This document shows positions 45,905 through 56,448 of a stretch of 64,000 bases of DNA, piece by piece. This DNA comes from Galdieria sulphuraria (lineage: Eukaryota; Rhodophyta; Bangiophyceae; Galdieriales; Galdieriaceae): the NCBI RefSeq assembly GCF_000341285.1, contig NW_005178415.1:27662-91661 (forward strand), written 5' to 3'. Below the pieces are notes generated by a model that ran no database searches, was not told the DNA's origin, and saw only the letters and a program-made list of their open reading frames with translations. Both the position numbers and the translations under genes were made by a program. Every line of letters begins with the position of its first letter. The first letter of the stretch is position 1.

Positions 45905-47281
45905 ATGGGTGAGAGTATGGAACAAGACTTGGCAAATGTCATTGATCAAGGTGATACAGAAGCATTATATCGCTTATTGGCACCGGTGCAACAAAGTCAG
46001 TCGAAAACTACATCAAACGGAAAAGAAACGAAAAAGAATTATTCGGAAGTGAAAGAAAATAAGGAGACTTTTCAAGAAAGGTTTGACGAGTTGTTTCTGA
46101 CAGAGAAAGAGCAACTACAATTACAGCCTCTGCTTCAACAGTTTCCGTTTCTAGATTCTGAAGACATTCTTTCCATTTACGAAGCATGTAATGAAGACAA
46201 AGACCTTGCAAGAACCGTCCTGGAATCGTTGGTGAACTCAGAAGCTATAAAAAATAATAATGTCCCTGGTGATAATCTGGAGCTTGACACAGAGGGTTAC
46301 TCGAAAGCACTTCAAGAGTGGTCACAAAATTTCCCTTCACTGCAAAGTGTTTCGGAGAATCAAATGGAGAAGCCTTCAGTTGACCTTGGAAAGGTGGTTT
46401 CTGATTCTCGCTCGCTGGTATTTAAACTTCGTTTACGGAAGCTCGCAACTTTGTTCCCCAATGTGGAGGAGACGAACATTGCTCACTGTTTAAACGCAAA
46501 CGATTGGAAATACAAGGAAACTTTTTCTGAATTGGTCAAAAGGAGCATCAAAGACGATAGTTCTCCAAAGCCAGTCCATACGACGAAACAGTTGACGGAA
46601 AGAAGTAATAAGAAAAGGTAGGCGTATATCATTTTATACAAAAAAGAGATATTAACGTTTTCAAGTACGATGGATATTTCCAAGGAAATTCGGCTAGATA
46701 AAGGGACAACAAAGAATATTTGGGTATCAACTGGAACCACAGTGGGAGATTTGTATGAAAAGTCTCGATTGCAGGCAAAGGAGTTGGCAAGTTTGCGCAA
46801 CCAAATGTTTATGCAAGCAGCTCGTGCAGCTTCTAATGGTAATAAACGTGCAGCGTCAGACTATGCCCGAAGAGGACACGAATACAATCAGATAATGAAA
46901 CAGTTACATGAAGAAGCAGCTGACGCCATTTTTACTGAAAGAAACTCAAATGCAGACTTCGTAATAGACTTACATGGTCTTCATGTAAAGGAAGCCATAG
47001 TTATATTGGAAAGAAAATTTCAAGTGTGCTAGCTTTATCTTTCTCATTCAAACTATGTGCTCATGCTATCTTTCCTGTAGGAACTAGAGTCGAGAAGAAG
47101 CAATGAATCGTTTCAGGATGTTATTATCGTAACTGGAAGTGGACATCATACCAAAGGCAAAAAGACACCAGCCCGACTGTATCCTGCAGTGGAACATTTT
47201 TTGTTGTCTCGTCATTACTCATTTGAAGTTCTCAAAGACACCAACAAGTATGCAGGTGCCTTCCTCGTCCATCTCCGGTAG
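45905..47281 (+). CDS. DUF1771-SMR domain protein
   Basis: Exons 45905..46617, 46666..47023 and 47081..47281 give 423 residues. Two CUE/UBA-like helical segments (LDSEDILSIYEACNEDKDLA and TLFPNVEETNIAHCLNANDW) are followed by DUF1771 (LRNQMFMQAARAASNGNKRA, YARRGHEYNQIMKQ) and a C-terminal SMR domain (DFVIDLHGLHVKEAI, then IVTGSGHHTKGKKTP). The layout matches plant and fungal CTC-interacting (CID5-7) and N4BP2-like proteins, some of which are endonucleases in no-go mRNA decay. The DLHGLH and TGSGHHT motifs believed to serve RNA cleavage are intact. The start is the ATG 31 bp after the MSH4 stop. Confidence 0.88.
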
Positions 47282-47320
47282 CCTTCTTGCCAATGAAGGC
47301 TACTGGCATTGCACTTTGTT

Positions 47321-48035
47321 TTATTTTATATATCTTTCCAGAAACTTGCGATGAAATTCGTTGCGGACAGTATCATTAATAAACCCTGGCTCTCTTTCCA
47401 CAACTGGGTCGTCGTTTTGCTTTCGAAAGACAACATCGTCATCCCATCTCCTCTTCACCTTAAACGAGGGTTTGTTTTCTCCTACATTTAAAAGAGGATT
47501 GCCCCTCATAGCTCTTTCCAACTCCAAACTCTCTTGTTTCGCTCTTTCCTATCAACAAGGGTTCAGAAAATGGCCTTTCTGACACTTTCATTCTTACCTC
47601 TTCTTCCTTTCGTCTTCGCTCTTCTTCACGTTCTCTCTTAATTCTTTCCAACTCTTTTAACAGTTCGTCTTCTTCTTCGTCATTACTGTCTTCTTCTTCT
47701 TCTTCTTCCCCGTTCTCTACTTGTCCACCTTCTTCTTGTTCATCCGTATCTTCGTCCAACCAAACGTCGGCATCCACATCTTCATCCGCATATTCTTTCA
47801 ACTCTTCTATTTTGGTTTTCTTCCTATGTTGTTGTTCCTTTTCCTCCAACTCTCTTTTCAAGTCTCTTCCTTCCAAGTCTTCAGGAGCACCTTGTCCTTT
47901 CCCTCTCTCTTTGAGGTGCAAGTGACCTGGCATGTCACGAGCAGAAACCTTCGCAGAAGGAACATTGAGTCGAAAACCACCTTGTTCGTTTCCACCTTTA
48001 GCAGGGTTCCAAGTAGGACGATGTGCAGTGGTCAT
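47321..48035 (-). CDS. CWC15: Spliceosome-associated protein CWC15
   Basis: Exons 48035..47598 and 47548..47321 give 221 residues. The N-terminus MTTAHRPTWNPAKGG matches CWC15 (MTTAxRPTxxPARGG). SARDMPGHLHLKER follows, then a long Asp/Glu-rich acidic stretch, a charged LLKELERIKREREEERRRK helix, and the C-terminal GNPLLN, FKVKRRWDDDVVFRKQ and FINDTVRNEFHRKFLERYIK. CWC15 belongs to the Prp19/NTC complex at the active spliceosome. Introns are frequent in this genome, so a complete set of such factors is expected. It converges with the SMR gene, 39 bp apart. Confidence 0.96.
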
Positions 48036-48233
48036 TTTCCAATATCAATTCCAAAGAGATCAACTCCTCGAAAATCATGATACAAGTGGATTCTTTTTCA
48101 TATTCTTCAACATCTTTTTTCAAAAGTCTCGAGACATGGAAGAACTATTGTATATCTCGATATCACCTTCATTATGTCGACTGATACATTCATTTAGGAA
48201 GAAGTGGAGTGATTCGCATTGATTGTTGTTATC

Positions 48234-48736
48234 ATGAGTGACTTTGGAAGGGGACCCACTTCCGGTCTTACAGGTCCTCCTAAACCACCACCTCACGCAG
48301 CAATACAAGATGGACCTCCTCCTGGTGGTTATCCACCTATCGATGTGCGTAGAAACTTACCAAAAGTCGGGCCTTCCGGGTCCACACTGTTGATAGGCGT
48401 TGGGTTGATCACCATCTATGGCTTTTGGGGACTGTCTAGATCAGCTCAGCGCAGAAGACGACTCAATCAGGAAAAGTATCAAGTTCGTTTGGCTATCACA
48501 CCGTTTCTACAAGCTGAAGAGGATCGACAAACTGTGAAGCAAGTAAGTAATAATTGCGCACGAGATACAACTCAGTCTTTTATTCTTGTTAGAATCGACG
48601 ACGTCTTCGTCAAGAGGAGGAACTTATGAAGGATGTTCCTGGTTATCAACCCGGTGAAAATGTGTACAAAACGAGGAAGTATGCTCCTTATGTGAAACCT
48701 TTAGTGCCTGGAGTTGGTCCACAAGGACTTCCATAA
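48234..48736 (+). CDS. NDUFA13: Mitochondrial complex I subunit NDUFA13 (GRIM-19)
   Basis: Exons 48234..48542 and 48593..48736 give 150 residues, close to the family length. Marks are QDGPPPGGYPPIDVRRNLPK near the N-terminus, one hydrophobic helix (STLLIGVGLITIYGFWGL), the arginine-rich RSAQRRRRLNQEK, ITPFLQAEEDRQTVK, and MKDVPGYQPGENVY after the intron. This accessory subunit of NADH:ubiquinone oxidoreductase spans the inner membrane once. Its start codon is 198 bp from the divergent CWC15 start codon. Introns and frames are unambiguous. Confidence 0.95.
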
Positions 48737-48744
48737 GCCTATAC

Positions 48745-51628
48745 CTAAGCTTGTTGTTGAAAAGCAGTAGTTTTTTGAAAGTTTTCTAAAGTGATGGCTG
48801 CCAATAAAGCCGGAATGGAATTCCATCTTGCACAGTATTGTTCGATTTCGTTTCTTATGGTATAACAATACTCGGTTTCCAGTAGTTCTACTCCTAATAA
48901 TACTATGTCAGTATTATTCTTTTTAGCACTCACTGTGTAACTGATACCTCCAAGTTCATTTCTACCAAAACAAAGCGTCTCGTTATTACTACTTTCGGCA
49001 TACATCGATGATAGCCTACACAACGAGAATATCATAATGATAATCACCATCATCCAACAAACAACTTACCGATATTGAGCACCAACGACATTAATTTTCC
49101 AACCAAATAAATGATAACACGTTTCACGAAACTCATTAATCTTTGCCTTGGCAACTTGTCTCGTTCTCTGTGCCCTCTTTTCAGCATCAAAAGCTTTTTC
49201 TCTCCACTTCTCTGCCGGTAAAGACAATGCATTCCAAGTTGTGCATGAGGACTGTTCATCCCTTGGTGATATTTGCTCCTTTGTAGAAATGAAGGAATCG
49301 GAATCTTGTTGTTGCATCCATCTCGGATGCTTGTTAGACTCTCCCAAATATCTCTCATTGATGACCATAGGAGGACCTCCTTTTAAATGCACTACTTTGG
49401 TATATGTTGGATTAAAGTATCCACTTCCTATGTGCTTCTCCAAGGATTGTACTGCTTCTTGTAATAACTTTATTTGTGTCTCATAATCTTCACGAGACTC
49501 CTGCTGGCGCTTCTGAGCATCAACAACTTGCTGCAGGTTATCAATTTTATTCTTATATTCTTCAACTGTCGATAATAGTTGTTCATATTTTTGAGTCAAC
49601 ATATTCAGCTGCTGTTCCAACTCCTCCTTTTGTTGTTGCAGTTCCATTTTCTATAAAAACCTATCAGTATACTTGTGATGTCATTTTCGTATAACAATGT
49701 TTACCGTTCTTCTACTTGACATCAAGTTGATACGAAGTGACTGAATAACTGATTGTGACGAGCCCTCTGCAGACTTGATCTCATTCCATTCTTCTATTTG
49801 ACTCTTCAAAGAAGATAGCAATCGGTCTTTTTCTGATAATTCAATCTCCCATCGTTTCAAAGTTGCTTCCATTTCAGAGTATTGTGACTGCAACAGTTTC
49901 ATCTTCTCAACAAGAAGTTGGTTGTCTCCATCTTGATCATTGACCATGTTTGCATCCCATTCGTTGAGAATATTTTTCAACCCATCCCTTTCATTTTCTA
50001 ATAACCTATAATAGTCCAAAACAGGTTAAACCACCATCAACTGCACAAAATATACTTCTACCTTCTAATAAGAATCTGACGCTCACACTGTTTTTCAAGC
50101 TCTCTATGACGGTGCTTGTTCTACATACAAAGTTATTCTCAATGCTCATGCCAATGTAAAATGCAAAATTTACTTGTTGCAATTCATCACGCAAAGCAGC
50201 AATGGTTTCTTCCATTTGACTCCTTATGGCAGTTTCCCTTTCATTTTCCACATCTTGTTGAGCATTTCTAGTATATGACAACTCCTTCAAACGTTTCATC
50301 GCCTCTTCCACATCTCTTACTCCTGTCATCGCATATACCAAGTGCAACAACTCGTTGCTTTGTTCTCGAAGTACCTTTACCTTGCTTTTAAAAAAACTTT
50401 ACACACAAATAATAGAAACAAACCTCCAACGAATTTTTAGCTTCTTCTGCTTCTGTAAGTTCCCATTTCAAGGTTTCCATTTGTTTCCTGGTATCATTCA
50501 ATTCTCTCTGCAGCAACTTGTTTGTTTGCTCCAACCCAACCGTTGTTGGAGACCTTTGTGAATAGTTTGTATTCTGTTGGTCTATTTTTTCTTGCATACT
50601 GGGTGACACTGTTGTTGTCGTACTATGACAATATTGTCTGCATCTCTCGTTTGCCTGTTCCAATTGAGTTGTCAACTCCTATCTCTGGTCAGTTCAACGT
50701 CCAAAATATAACTTTGTATACTCGCCTTATTCCAAAGACGTTCCTCCTCCAATTCTTCTATAGTCAATTTCCATCTATTTCCTAAAGTTTCTACTTGGGT
50801 ACTAAGCTGTTCTTTTTCTTCTTGTAGTTTAGATATTTGTTGTTGCAGACTTCCCACTTCACGTTTCCAAGTATCCTTCGTGACAATTGAAAAGCGAAAG
50901 CATCACAAAGTCTTGTGCTTACTTCAACGCGTCTTTTATTTGCTTGGACTTCATCCAACGTCTTTCTCAATTGCGCCAAATCTAAAGTTGACTTCTCCGC
51001 TCTTTGCTTCCAATATTCGATTTCTTGTATTGCTTTATCTTTCCATTCCTCCCATTCTCTCTGGGTTTCCTATATGCGTCATTAAAAATCACTCAAACCA
51101 ACAGCACACAAAGGACCACTCCTTCATTCTCACCTGATGTCTCCATTCCGACTCTTCATATCTAGCTTTAGCATCTTGACACTGTTCAGTGAGTTGGGTG
51201 CATTGTTGTTCCCACTGTAGTTTCCCTTCTCTATGTTCCTCTTCGCGTTGTTCATACAGTTGTTTCCAATGTTCCATCTTTCCCAAGTTGAGTTTCCAAA
51301 GTTACTAGAAATGACACTCACTTGTTCGCTGGTGCGTACGAGTTCATTCTTCAGCGCAATAGCTATAGCTTGTAACTGTGCGACATCTTGTCCTTACTCT
51401 ACGTGTTATTTGTGTGTTTTCGAATTTTTTTTTCTATTTCTACTTGCCTGATTCTACTGTAGTACTTGTTACATTCTTTCCACGTGGTGTAGCCCGTAGT
51501 GCCTCACGTACTGCTGGATACTGCAAAGTTTTCAACTGTTGATACAAAGACTCTAAAATATTTTCGGAACAAGTTTCTTCATTCATCAAGCCCAAAAGAA
51601 GATTGGCTTTCAAAGCGCGCCTTGGCAT
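48745..51628 (-). CDS. MAD1: Spindle assembly checkpoint protein MAD1
   Basis: About ten exons; the first, 51628..51448, ends at a GC donor and the second is 51392..51322. Most of the ~700 residues are long coiled coil rich in Glu/Gln/Lys. The diagnostic part is the C-terminal RWD domain: EFRETCYHLFGWKINVVG, AQYRLSSMYAESSNN, LETEYCYTIRNEIEQ and NSIPALLAAITLENFQKT, aligning with MAD1 C-termini that bind kinetochores and Bub1. A Mad2-interaction motif should lie ahead of it; I did not identify a clear one by eye. Sits 8 bp convergent to NDUFA13. Middle exon boundaries were not all fixed. Confidence 0.88.
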
Positions 51629-51681
51629 TTTTTTCTTTCATTCCTAAAAGAGCGCAACTTTAAAATCTTTATTCAATACGA

Positions 51682-52485
51682 TTATCCATTGTTGCGTTCT
51701 TGAAACATGGACAACATATCACCAGAAACCAACAAATTAGCCAACTGGTTAGCTTTCAAGTAATCATATTCACCAATGGGCATCACCAACTTTTCCATCT
51801 TTCCAGAGGTGGTTATAACTTGTAAAGGAAACGTACCTAAAGGTTGTTTCCATAACAAGTGTAACCATCCAGGAGTACTTTTATTCGCTAAAGCACCAAA
51901 TCGTAGAAGTCTTTCCACGTTGCCAACTCGGATGTTGCCTACTTTGACTTGGACATGATGCGGTCTACCCAAACCCAAATAACGATGTTGATAGAACCGC
52001 AACATTCCTTGTTTCTTCAACTCTCGTATTTCGATAACCCTACCTTTGGTTAACCATCGAGTGGCCACCACAAACGTCATACAAATACCCATAAATACAG
52101 AGTACACTACCAAACTCACACCAATCGTTTGATCAGAAGAAGGAATTCCGTGAATATAGTGCGGACCAAAAAACAAATAACCAGCATAAATAGAAAAAGC
52201 CAACTGTCCCAATGGTATGAGGTTAGCAAAACGATACAGGAATACTTCTCGATGTTTAAACAAAACTGTTTCTTCTTCGGATAACTTGGACTGAGTGGAA
52301 AAGCGTGCACCACCCAAACGATAACCACTTTGTCCACGAGTTTTTAACCATGAAAAAGAAGTATAACTCCAACTGTCCGCCTTTTGAAAGTTTGAAATCC
52401 ACTCATTAGAATATCCAATTCTCAAAAGAGAAGTTGTGTTGTTGTATACCAAACGACGAAGCAGCCGATGAGAAAGCCATCGCAT
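51682..52485 (-). CDS. TMEM223-like mitochondrial inner-membrane protein
   Basis: Single exon. The frame is open further upstream, but I start at ATG 52485 because MRWLSHRLLRRLVYNN looks like a mitochondrial presequence. The mature part has LFKHREVFLYRFANLIPLG leading into a first membrane helix, a second helix around VVYSVFMGICMTFVVAT, then a basic soluble C-terminus (RVIEIRELKKQGMLRFY). Two helices plus this layout resemble TMEM223/TMEM186/TMEM70 proteins, which help respiratory-complex assembly; the similarity is structural and moderate. Head-to-head with AMP deaminase, 57 bp between ATGs. Confidence 0.65.
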   Translation of the reverse strand: MRWLSHRLLRRLVYNNTTSLLRIGYSNEWISNFQKADSWSYTSFSWLKTRGQSGYRLGGARFSTQSKLSEEETVLFKHREVFLYRFANLIPLGQLAFSIYAGYLFFGPHYIHGIPSSDQTIGVSLVVYSVFMGICMTFVVATRWLTKGRVIEIRELKKQGMLRFYQHRYLGLGRPHHVQVKVGNIRVGNVERLLRFGALANKSTPGWLHLLWKQPLGTFPLQVITTSGKMEKLVMPIGEYDYLKANQLANLLVSGDMLSMFQERNNG

Positions 52486-52542
52486 GATATTCGTTCTTCC
52501 TTTCTTTTTCCAAAGGATTTCGTGAATTATTGATATTCTTAA

Positions 52543-55199
52543 ATGGCAGGACGAAATCATTCTTCTTTTATTAGTATTCCAAGAATCGTAAGTAAGCCAA
52601 CTTGAGTAGACACTTACATATATGGGCATATGTATAGAGTAGTAAAGCACCTAATTCTCCCAATAAGTCATCTTTTCAAGACTGGGATGATAGCGACTCG
52701 GCAAAGGACCCGACTCAAGATGTGGACTCTTTAGACGTGACACCTCTTACAGATCGAACGGACGAGGAAGTAGCCGACGTAAGACTTGTTAAATATCTTT
52801 CATTATTTCTCACAATTAGGAAGGCCAATTTCAAATATGCAAGTTTGCAAGAAGCTGCTGCCAATTTTCGGTTGTTCAGTGACAAGAGAGAAGAAATTGA
52901 AAAAAGTTTTCAGCGCTTAGTAGTTTCAGGAGGTGTTGAAGAAGAACTTTCAGAAATAGAGCAGCAAGCTTGTCAGTTGCTAACGGAAGCCATTCGTTTA
53001 AGAGAACAATATATTCGGAAACCTTTGGTAATTATGGACTTGGCTTTTCTTTACACTCTAATAACCATTCAACAGAATCCTGAGTGGCAACATCCGAAGC
53101 CTTGTAAAGTTACTGAGTATACTAATTTTGTTCCACCGCCATATGATCCTTTTACGAAAGATATTCCTCCAGCTTCTTCTCATTGTTTTTCTTGGAAGAG
53201 AGGAATCTTACATATATTTGCCAATGCAGAAGATTTATCTTTGCGAAAAATGTCTATATCAAGTAAGTCTGTGAATATTGTTGTTGTTGTTGTTGTGATT
53301 GGATTTTCTATTGTTCATTATTGTTATCATCACTATCTTTAGGTACCATCTTTTGAACAATTTGGAACAGATTTACAACGTTTGATGACTATTGTAAATG
53401 ATCCAGATTGTCGTTCTTTTTGTTACAAGCGTCTTATGTTTCTATCCACCAAAGACCAAATGCATCGAATACTCAATTCGGACAAGGAGCAATTGGAAAA
53501 GATGACAGTTCCTCATCGAGACTTTTACAATGTGAGAAAAGTGGATACTCATGTTCATCATTCAAGTTGTATGAACCAAAAACATCTGTTGAGGTTTATC
53601 AAGTCTAAATTGAAGAAGAATCCTGATGAACCTGTTCTTACCAATCGAGAAGATCCTTCCAAGCCCCCTCTTACATTGAGAGAGGTATTCACTTCATGAC
53701 TCTCTTTTATTCTGTTCTCAGACCCAATATTTAGGTTTTTGATTCTCTACATTTGACAGCGTATGATCTGTCGGTAGATACTTTGGATGTTCATGCGGAT
53801 AATTCTACTTTTCATCGTTTTGATCGATTCAATCTCAAATATTCTCCGTAAGTTGTTTTTGTAAGATTCTTAGATAGCTGTCTCATTATCTTCAAGGTTT
53901 GGTCATTCAAGGCTACGAGAAATATTTTTGAAAACGGATAATTATATTCAAGGCAAATACTTGGCTGAGATTACTCGCGAAGTGTTGGAAGACTTGAAAG
54001 AGAATAAGTATCAAAATGCGGAATATCGAATATCCATTTATGGCAAATCGTATGACGAATGGGATCGATTAGCTCATTGGTAAGTGTGAATGAGAGAATG
54101 ATTGCTTTTTATGGTTTATTGTTTTTTTTATCAAGGTTTGAGAAGAACAAGATATATAGTGATAATGTTCGTTGGTTGATACAAATTCCTCGGTTATTCA
54201 ATTTATACAAAGAGAATCGTATTTTACATCATTTTCAAGAAATGTTGGAGAATATATTTACTCCTTTGATTCAAGTCACCATCGATCCTAGTTCTCATCC
54301 CAGTTTACACCGCTTATTACAACAAGGCAAGTGAAGAAAGCATCGTTTTTATATTGAGATTGATTTCTTTCTAGTCGTTGGATTTGACTCTGTCGATGAT
54401 GAAAGTGTCGTACAGCCACGTTTGAATTGGAGTCGCATAGGACCTCCTGTTCAGTGGACATTTGATGTGAATCCTCCTTATTCCTATTATTCTTATTACA
54501 TTTATGCCAATTTGTATGTCTTGAATAAGTGAGTGTCGATCCATACTCGCCATGATATCGATGTACTTATAAGTGTTGTGTGATAGATTACGTGAAGCTC
54601 GAGGATTTTCTACCTTTTGTTATCGTCCTCATGCAGGTGAAGCAGGTGATATGGAACATTTGGCAGTTTGTTTCTTATTAGCAGATGGCATCAATCATGG
54701 CATCAAATTGAGAAAGAGTCCTCCTTTACAATATTTATATTATCTTTGCCAAATTGGTTTGGCAATGTCTCCTTTGAGTAACAATTTGTTATTTATGGAG
54801 TATTTCCGTAATCCGTTGCCTATATACTTTGCTCGTGGATTGAATGTTTCCATATCTTCTGATGACCCTTTACAGTTTCATTTTACCAAAGAACCTTTGA
54901 TGGAAGAATACTCAGTAGCAGCACAAGTATGGAAATTTTCCAATACTGATTTAGCAGAATTAGCTCGCAACTCTGTATTGCAAAGTGGATTTGAAGCTTG
55001 TGTCAAAGAACAGTGGATTGGAAAGCATTGGTATAGACCAGGTGCTGCAGGAAATGATATTCAAAAGACAGGAGTACCCAATATTCGTCTTCGTTATCGC
55101 TTTGAAACTTTGATGGAAGAACTGGCATTGATATTTCGTCGTCAAGTGCCAACCCATATTCATGTGTTACCCAATTGGCAAATGAGATGGACAACATAA
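52543..55199 (+). CDS. AMPD: AMP deaminase
   Basis: Starts at a short first exon 52543..52587 ([15 protein letters not shown]) joined to 52638; further exons end at about 53260, 53690, 53850, 54080, 54330 and 54530. I read it as a 750-800 residue protein. AMPD signatures in order: [25 protein letters not shown] with metal-binding HxH, the TLREVF loop, [19 protein letters not shown], and near the C-terminus [15 protein letters not shown] and [21 protein letters not shown] with the catalytic Asp pair. AMP deaminase turns AMP into IMP and controls the adenylate pool. A 45-nt in-frame segment at 52779..52823 has strong splice ends and may be spliced or retained. Confidence 0.94.
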
Positions 55200-55295
55200 T
55201 AACCAAAAACACATAAAATCAATTATTCATCGAAACAAATAATCAGCTTCTATTCGATATATATATATATGTATGTATTATATTCTCTCTAACGA

Positions 55296-56163
55296 TTATG
55301 CTGATCTACGACGTTTGAACCACATATAAACATCGGTCATCAAAGGATTGAATAGAATAGGTCTTCCAAACATATCTTCAAATAGGAAAGATGCCGCATT
55401 GTACCAACCTGCTGCCGATAACAGAATACTAAACACACCACCTGGCACAGTACTTATCTTTCCATATAAAGAAGCCATGGAAAGAATCAAAGACATTTCC
55501 ACAAAGAAAAACATGATCATGAGACCCAAAGTTAACATAAAAGACGCAATATAGATATAAGTATTAAATATAATATAACCAAATATCATAGCACCTAGAC
55601 CATGTTCCAACTGAACAACTGAAATGGGACCAAAAAAGCCTTGAGTATAAAACACCATATAAGCACCAAAAGCCAAATAGAATGCACCATAAGAGGAAGC
55701 TGCTACTCCAGTAAAGTTGTCATTGTTGACAAAGGCCAATATTCCAGCAACAATTTGACAAAATCCACTATAAAAGAATGCTGGAGGTGCCACAGTAAAA
55801 AGTAACTCGGAGGAGATGAGCCCTACATTCACAATACCAAGGAAACAAGCCCCTGTTGAAAAAGCAGATAGTGCTAATATAGCAGGTTTCCCAGCAACAT
55901 TGCGGAAATGTCTCATAGCTAAGGACCAAAACTCTCTTTTCAGTATGGTACGAAGAATACTTTGGCAACAATATACCTGGTGGTAAGTTGTGATGTTGCA
56001 ATAGATTGCTTCCATGTCCATTTGAAGTTGCGTTATCCATATAAGAAGCACCTAGTCCATAGGTTGTCTCCTTTCTGACTTCTTCTCCTTCTTCTTCATC
56101 GGCAGTATTCCTCTTTCTTATACTGGCAAGAGTGCTATCCGCTAACTGTGCTTCCGTTTGCAT
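55296..56163 (-). CDS. Acetate-type transporter, GPR1/FUN34/SatP family
   Basis: Exons 56163..55977 and 55933..55296 give 274 residues. The soluble N-terminus (about 65 residues) precedes six hydrophobic segments: KPAILALSAFSTGACFLGIVN, FYSGFCQIVAGILAFVN, SSYGAFYLAFGAYMVFY, GYIIFNTYIYIASFMLTL, IMFFFVEMSLILSMA and VFSILLSAAGWYNAAS. FNTYIY and the last-helix AAGWYNA resemble SatP-type family marks, which carry acetate, succinate or ammonium in bacteria and fungi. The 43-nt intron donor (CCAG|gtatat) was chosen because it keeps the frame into the first helix. In an alga this is a candidate for acquisition from bacteria or fungi. Confidence 0.88.
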
Positions 56164-56349
56164 TTCGAGTAACAACAATTCTCTCCAGAAAAACCTTGTG
56201 AAAGATTTATCTCGTTCTTCTCCACCTTTCTTCTCCTTCGTTCTCTTCTCATTTGTCCATGAGACATTGAGACTCTGCTGCTTGGATAGCCCTTGGATTC
56301 AATGTGTCCATTGGATGACAGCAAAGCACAGAGAGAGGGCTAGTTTCAA

Positions 56350-56353
<4 letters not shown>

Positions 56354-56410
<57 letters not shown>

Positions 56411-56411
56411 G
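56354..56411. repeat. (TA)n(GA)n compound microsatellite
   Basis: A TA run of about 32 bp is followed directly by a GA run of about 26 bp, between the transporter start and the 3' end of the prolyl aminopeptidase gene. Likely in 3' or intergenic sequence; no coding frame crosses it. Confidence 0.9.
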
Positions 56412-56448
56412 GAACATTTCAAGATTCTTTGTCAACAAATACTATTTA

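Noticed and set aside
47721-48222. Plus-strand ORFs of 96-119 codons
   Set aside because: They are antisense shadows of the acidic part of CWC15.
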